Below, piece after piece: positions 15,159 through 16,191 of a stretch of DNA of 16,191 bases (positions are counted from its first letter, which is position 1; every line of letters begins with the position of its first letter). Origin of the DNA: Candidatus Zipacnadia bacterium (GTDB lineage Bacteria; Armatimonadota; Zipacnadia; Zipacnadales; Zipacnadaceae); contig JALGTI010000039.1 of the NCBI GenBank assembly GCA_029821455.1, positions 1 through 16,191 on the forward strand, written 5' to 3'. The notes under the pieces were generated by a model, which did not search any database, was not told the DNA's origin, and was given only the letters and a program-made list of their open reading frames with translations. The position numbers were made by a program, and so were the translations under genes.

Positions 15159-16191
15159 CAGATTGGTGGCCTTCGCCTCTGCCTACTTGCGTGGCCTCTA
15201 CGAACTCCGTGGGCGTATGAGCCTGGGCAATGTCGCCCGGCCCCAGCACCACAGCAGGGATGCCGGCAGCGGCAAACTGGCTGGCATTGCTGCCAAAGGG
15301 CACGCCTCGCACCTCGGCAGAGCCTCGCACCGCCTCGACCGCTCTCAGACAGCGCCCGACAATCCAGGCATCCTGGGAAGTCTGCATCCCCCCGCCTACG
15401 AGCAGTTGCTGTATCTCGTAGGCAAAGCGCCCTGCCACGCAGGCCTCAACCACCTGCTTGAGTTCGGCCACAACCTGCTCGGGCTCCTCACCTGGCACCA
15501 CGCGTCTGTCCACCTCTACAGCGCAGCGGTCAGGCACCACATTGATAGCGGTGCCGCCCCGGATTATGGTCACGCTTAGCGTTGGCGTGCCGACCAGGGG
15601 ATGCGGAGGCCGCTGCCTCAGCGCCCGGGCGTGCCCTTCCAAAGCCTGGACAAGCTGCGCCGCGTGATAGATGGCATTGTCCCCTTGGTCTGGCTCGCTG
15701 CTGTGCACTGCTTTGCCAAAGGTCGTAATGCGCAGCCTGACGCCGCCCTTATGCGCGCAGATGACCTGCAACTGTGTCGGCTCACCGACGACAGCGCCCT
15801 CCACCGGCAAAGGCAGGCCCTCCTCAAGCAGCTTCTGTACGCCCCGGAATTGATGTTCCTCATCTACGGTCGCCGCAAATACGCAGCCGCAGCGGGGCTG
15901 GCCATGTCCGGCGGCCTGCTTGAGGGCTGTCAGCATCGCGGCCAAACTGGCTTTGTCATCACACGAGCCTCTCCCGCGCACTACCTTGGCATCGTCACCC
16001 GGATCGAAGGGATCGAACTCCATATTGTCGGCAGGAACGGTATCGGTGTGCGCTTCGAATGCCATCACGCGCTTGCCGGTGCCCTCCAGCACACCAATGA
16101 CATTTGGCCGGCCCGGCAGGACTTCCTGCAGAGAACAGTCAATGTGCGCTTCGCGCAGGTATTCGAGGATGAACTCGGCAACCTGCCCTTC
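15055..16191 (-). CDS. M20-family metallopeptidase/deacylase (ArgE/DapE-like), N-terminus beyond the window
   Basis: The frame is open at the right edge, so the start is missing; 378 residues are visible, beginning within an early helix followed by PGRPNVIGVL. M20 enzymes are dinuclear zinc amidohydrolases acting on N-acyl amino acids or small peptides. Visible signatures are AHTDTVP (His48, Asp50 of the visible part), GRGSCDDK with bridging Asp78, TVDEE with the catalytic Glu at about 111, GEPT with Glu137, the lid/dimer domain starting AHKGGVRLRITTFGKAVHSS, and the C-terminal metal His in GDIAQAHTPTEF. Which substrate is used (acetylornithine, succinyl-DAP or other) cannot be told. After FVEATQV the sequence turns low-complexity (SATAAAAVGAG) and continues antisense to nfo, whereas the frame shifted at about 15183 reads AEAKATNLLQRR, like a normal M20 C-terminal helix. 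A frameshift or lost stop is suspected. Confidence 0.87.
   Translation of the reverse strand, partial: EGQVAEFILEYLREAHIDCSLQEVLPGRPNVIGVLEGTGKRVMAFEAHTDTVPADNMEFDPFDPGDDAKVVRGRGSCDDKASLAAMLTALKQAAGHGQPRCGCVFAATVDEEHQFRGVQKLLEEGLPLPVEGAVVGEPTQLQVICAHKGGVRLRITTFGKAVHSSEPDQGDNAIYHAAQLVQALEGHARALRQRPPHPLVGTPTLSVTIIRGGTAINVVPDRCAVEVDRRVVPGEEPEQVVAELKQVVEACVAGRFAYEIQQLLVGGGMQTSQDAWIVGRCLRAVEAVRGSAEVRGVPFGSNASQFAAAGIPAVVLGPGDIAQAHTPTEFVEATQVGRGEGHQSATAAAAVGAGPHQSDVLSLACCGGRHPQCQASPL

Overview
The window looks like chromosome of a GC-rich, two-membrane (diderm) bacterium. LpxD points to lipid A synthesis, BamA and TamB to outer-membrane assembly, and a porin carrying an N-terminal SLH domain to a lineage that tethers its outer membrane through SLH-OmpM-type proteins (seen in diderm Terrabacteria such as Negativicutes, Armatimonadota, Deinococcota and Cyanobacteria). 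My best guess is Armatimonadota or a related candidate phylum, but this rests on gene content only and is low confidence. There are no mobile elements, tRNAs, rRNAs or CRISPR arrays that I can see.

Left part (1-10715, all + strand): an outer-membrane biogenesis cluster. It holds the 3' part of a very large TamB-like protein, an ECF sigma factor with its own good promoter, BamA (three POTRA domains plus barrel), a Skp/OmpH chaperone with an acidic Pro/Glu tail, a 392-residue predicted lipoprotein with a long coiled coil and a Skp-like C-terminus, and LpxD. skp, the lipoprotein gene and lpxD overlap by 11 and 4 nt, so they look translationally coupled. A strong Rho-independent terminator follows lpxD. 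The order tamB-bamA-skp-lpxD followed by an SLH porin resembles the outer-membrane clusters described in diderm Firmicutes.

Middle (10659-12715): a 311-base gene-free stretch holds the lpxD terminator, a candidate extended -10 promoter and a leader with several possible stems. I see nothing in about 10716-10820. It leads into a porin with the order signal peptide, SLH domain, 15 uninterrupted Gly-X-Y collagen-like triplets, coiled coil, beta-barrel. This is probably the protein that ties the outer membrane to the cell wall.

Right part (12716-16191): metabolic and repair genes unrelated to the envelope cluster. larC (nickel-pincer cofactor synthesis) lies on the minus strand, convergent with the porin. 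Divergent from it are a small two-helix membrane protein and an endonuclease IV (nfo) with all nine metal ligands but a shortened segment between two of them. At the right edge, a minus-strand M20 metallopeptidase enters the window without its N-terminus. It runs 104 bp antisense into the end of nfo, with a C-terminal tail that looks frameshifted.

The most unusual items are the SLH-collagen-porin fusion, the lipoprotein/Skp-like gene between skp and lpxD, and the ECF sigma factor embedded in the cluster without an adjacent anti-sigma gene.
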